Positions 61,590 to 64,000 of a DNA stretch of 64,000 bases are shown here, one piece after another. The notes beneath the pieces were generated by a model. The model was not told the DNA's origin. It saw only the letters and a program-made list of their open reading frames with translations, and did no database searches. The stretch comes from Isoetes taiwanensis (lineage: Eukaryota; Streptophyta; Lycopodiopsida; Isoetales; Isoetaceae): assembly GCA_021234155.1 (NCBI GenBank), contig JAJEKV010000027.1, positions 15,036,891-15,100,890 on the forward strand, in the 5' to 3' direction. Both the position numbers and the translations under genes were made by a program. Position 1 is the stretch's first letter. Each line of letters starts with the position of its first letter.

Positions 61590-63430
61590 GACTTTGTCAG
61601 ACCACTATCCACTTTATGTCACTTTGGATTGGAGGCACTTTCGGTGAAGCGTACGGGAGACGAGCCGAGGGTTTGGGATACACCCGAACTATCGGAAACA
61701 AAGCGGGATATGAGGTGGCCTTGAGCATTATTTCACGGGGATTGATACCTCTCTACGCCATGATAAGTGTGAATGGTTGGTAGAAGGCCTTACTGCTTAG
61801 CGGCCGATAAATGCTTTTGCGGCAAGAAAGCCCGTGAAGGTTGTAATTCCTCAAAACCCTTAGTTTGGCGGCGAATGTAGGCTCTAAAGTCATTCAGCAC
61901 CTCTTAGATCCACGACTCCGGCTGCGGTATTAGGGACTATAAGGCATTCTTGAAATCAAAAGCATCGCTTCATTACCGCGAGAAAATCAACAGCGTATTT
62001 GGAATCTGATAGGCGAAGGCCAAAAGCCTTTTGGCGTAAAGTCTTTAATATAAGAGCGTAACCACGTAATGTTACCTCGAGACCCGATGGGGGCAGCGGT
62101 TGGAGGAGTTGGCATGACCCCGAGAACCCAGTGGCGGCTGATGCGGATCAAGCTAGGAGAAACACTACAACTCTCGAGGCGGACATCCACCGGGGTCTTG
62201 GCATCTTGCTATGGTAAAGCAAAAGGACTTCTGCAGGGGACTTAGAGTATTGTGAAATAAGTGGGCTGGCACAACAGGCCTTTAGCCGAGGATAATCAAT
62301 CGGGCCATCGAGAGGGCCTCGCGAAGAATGGATGGTTAGCAAGGTCACTATTCATAAGGCGGAGCGAGGGGATGACTCCACACACCAACTCTGGTATGAT
62401 CATGGTAGGCGTTACTTTCGCCAAAACTTCGGGAATATCTTTGGAAAGATGCGCAATGGGGCCGGGCTAGATACATCACGGTTGGCTTGACCCGGAGTTT
62501 CCATACGCCCCTCCTGATGATCATATTTTACTCTCCGGAATCCTTATGGAAGCTAAGTAGCAATTACGCGGCGTGACTTGTGACTAATTTGTTGCGTGGA
62601 TTTTAGGCGGCATATGATCACGATTTCAGGACTGTTGTGGCAACGCTTGCGGGGAGCTACATGTCCCACGAGTTGCGAATGCCATCTGCGGCTCTCCATA
62701 GGCAGGAACCATATGCCACTTTACTTTTGCATCGGACCCAGGGTGAATAGCACCATAGAGTGTTAAGCGAGGATGCGTTATACTCCAACCTTTTTGACTC
62801 TATATTGACGAGTTGGAGACACGGATGTAGAACATGGAGTGGTGGCCATGGGTTGCGGGAGGCATATATAATAAAGCGATTTGCTCTATCGCGGGGCGAT
62901 GCGGGCTTATTATCCCACTCCTGACTAAAGTTATCGCGAGGAACATTTGGATGCTCTGATCAATTACGTGACATAACTTCAAGAATGGCGATCAGCTGAG
63001 TAGAAAACCAGCGGTTGCGATCATGCATAGCATGATATCGGACTTCTATTCTGGAGGGACAAAGGGATGGAAGTTGTAATTATCACGGGAATCGATTTCC
63101 CTGCTAACATGCTATGGAATGGTGGCGTGTAGAAAGAAGGGTGTGTGAGGATGGAAAGCCATATGCAATCTTACGAGAATGGTATTCTGAGAATGAATCT
63201 CGCGATTGGAGCGCGCCAAAGCACGCATTGTTAGAGCACTTTCGTGGAACGGTATTGTTAGTATGGGGTAGAGGTCACGGGGCCGGTTAGCAAGGGTACT
63301 TGGGATGAAAAGCTAGAAATTCTGAAGGCTTTCACGACATACAACCACAGGCATCAAGGACCGATTGCCTTATCAATTTACTAATGGCGTATGAGGCTGG
63401 CTTTTGGCCCTTGGCGATTACGCTATCTGG
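61590..63430 (+). pseudogene. Probable Ty3/gypsy pol remnant: RNase H then integrase
   Basis: Faint but correctly ordered similarities occur on the plus strand. NKAGYEVALSIISRGL (about 61695-61745) resembles the 'NKAEYEA..' block of the second RNase H found in some plant gypsy lineages. RYTPTFLTLY.RVGD (62776-62820) resembles the RYILVATDYLTKWVE integrase block. FGCSDQL (62945-62965), MISDFYSGGTKGW (about 63028-63066) and WDEKL...AFTTYNHRHQ (63304-63360) follow as later integrase blocks do. Stops and frameshifts are common. The identity rests on order and a few residues. Confidence 0.45.
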
Positions 63431-64000
63431 GGGCACCTTGCGTATTTCCATAAGGTTAGCGGAATGGATGCCACCGATGTCTTCCTCCCCGACTCACATT
63501 ATTGGCATAAGGGCCACAACGAAGAGAGTGTGGCGAGAACGTGTAGGGGATGGACTGCCGTGATCATAGACTATCAGCACATTATGGATTATGTCGGATG
63601 CTCGGGCGAATTTGCATTTGAATGGCTTTCTTGCCTCTATGGGATGCACCACTCTTACCGAGATCAATCCGTCCTTGAACCGGCCCCACCCGGTGTTGAA
63701 GGCGCATCTCCGCAGAAATGGAGGCTATGGCTACATTAAGGACGGGGTCCCGCAAATGCCAATTGGGAGACGGTGCGGGAGATACCGGATGGGCGGGGAA
63801 TCGAGCATGAGAAGTTAATGCGATCGTGCATGCGGATAGTAGAAGATGAACACCATGCTCTGGGAATTACCCGGCATATGCACACATCAGGAGGCAGCTC
63901 ATGCCGATCTCGAATGCTCGAGATAGCAATTCATCACCTGGCTGGCCCAGCCCGATGGTGGCATCTTAGATCGTACTGCGCGAGTCTCCGCCGTCGAGGG
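63431..64000. other. Right-edge sequence
   Basis: Frames at 63404-63739 and 63591-63818 have no recognised domain. If the gypsy reading is right, this is its 3' part, cut by the window edge. Confidence 0.35.

Noticed and set aside
1-64000. tRNA, rRNA, CRISPR or bacterial operon features
   Set aside because: No tRNA T-loop/acceptor pair, no rRNA words and no regular spacer-repeat array were seen; the window is eukaryotic.

Overview
This window looks like nuclear DNA from a land plant with a large, repeat-rich genome. It holds one intact, intron-containing gene for a plant-specific chloroplast enzyme, digalactosyldiacylglycerol synthase 1 (DGD1). It also holds decayed Ty1/copia and Ty3/gypsy retrotransposon sequence and long stretches with no long open frame. 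The species cannot be fixed from the sequence. A seed plant with old, nested LTR elements is the simplest reading. No bacterial features, CRISPR array, rRNA gene or convincing tRNA gene was seen.

Layout. About 1-28.3 kb is gene-poor. It contains a ~180-bp tandem repeat (1.05-1.6 kb), an LTR-like segment starting TGTGATGACCCG (10.8 kb), and a cluster of some twenty short near-palindromes around GGTATAAATTTATACC (17.7-22.2 kb). About 28.3-32.2 kb is the DGD1 locus on the plus strand. Its seven exons join in frame into an 835-residue protein with all GT-AG introns 66-99 bp long. About 34.65-58.03 kb is a single old copia element. It has two recognisable LTRs, a decayed primer binding site, gag with two zinc knuckles, a pre-integrase segment, and integrase and reverse transcriptase remnants. 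The reverse transcriptase is split just before its YVDD region by about 17.9 kb of nested sequence (37.73 to about 55.6 kb). The rest of RT, RNase H, a polypurine tract and the 3' LTR follow. The 3' LTR is itself interrupted by a ~640-bp insertion that begins like the nested sequence in RT, so the same repeat family appears to have hit this element twice. A third relative lies at 61.1 kb. From 61.6 to 63.4 kb there are weak plus-strand remains of a gypsy polyprotein (RNase H, then integrase).

Function. DGD1 is the only gene I would expect to make a functional protein. It converts monogalactosyl- to digalactosyldiacylglycerol at the plastid outer envelope. Everything else is transposable-element debris or sequence of unknown origin. 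The feature most in need of explanation is the clustered palindrome family at 17.7-22.2 kb. All homology statements come from reading by eye; no search was run.
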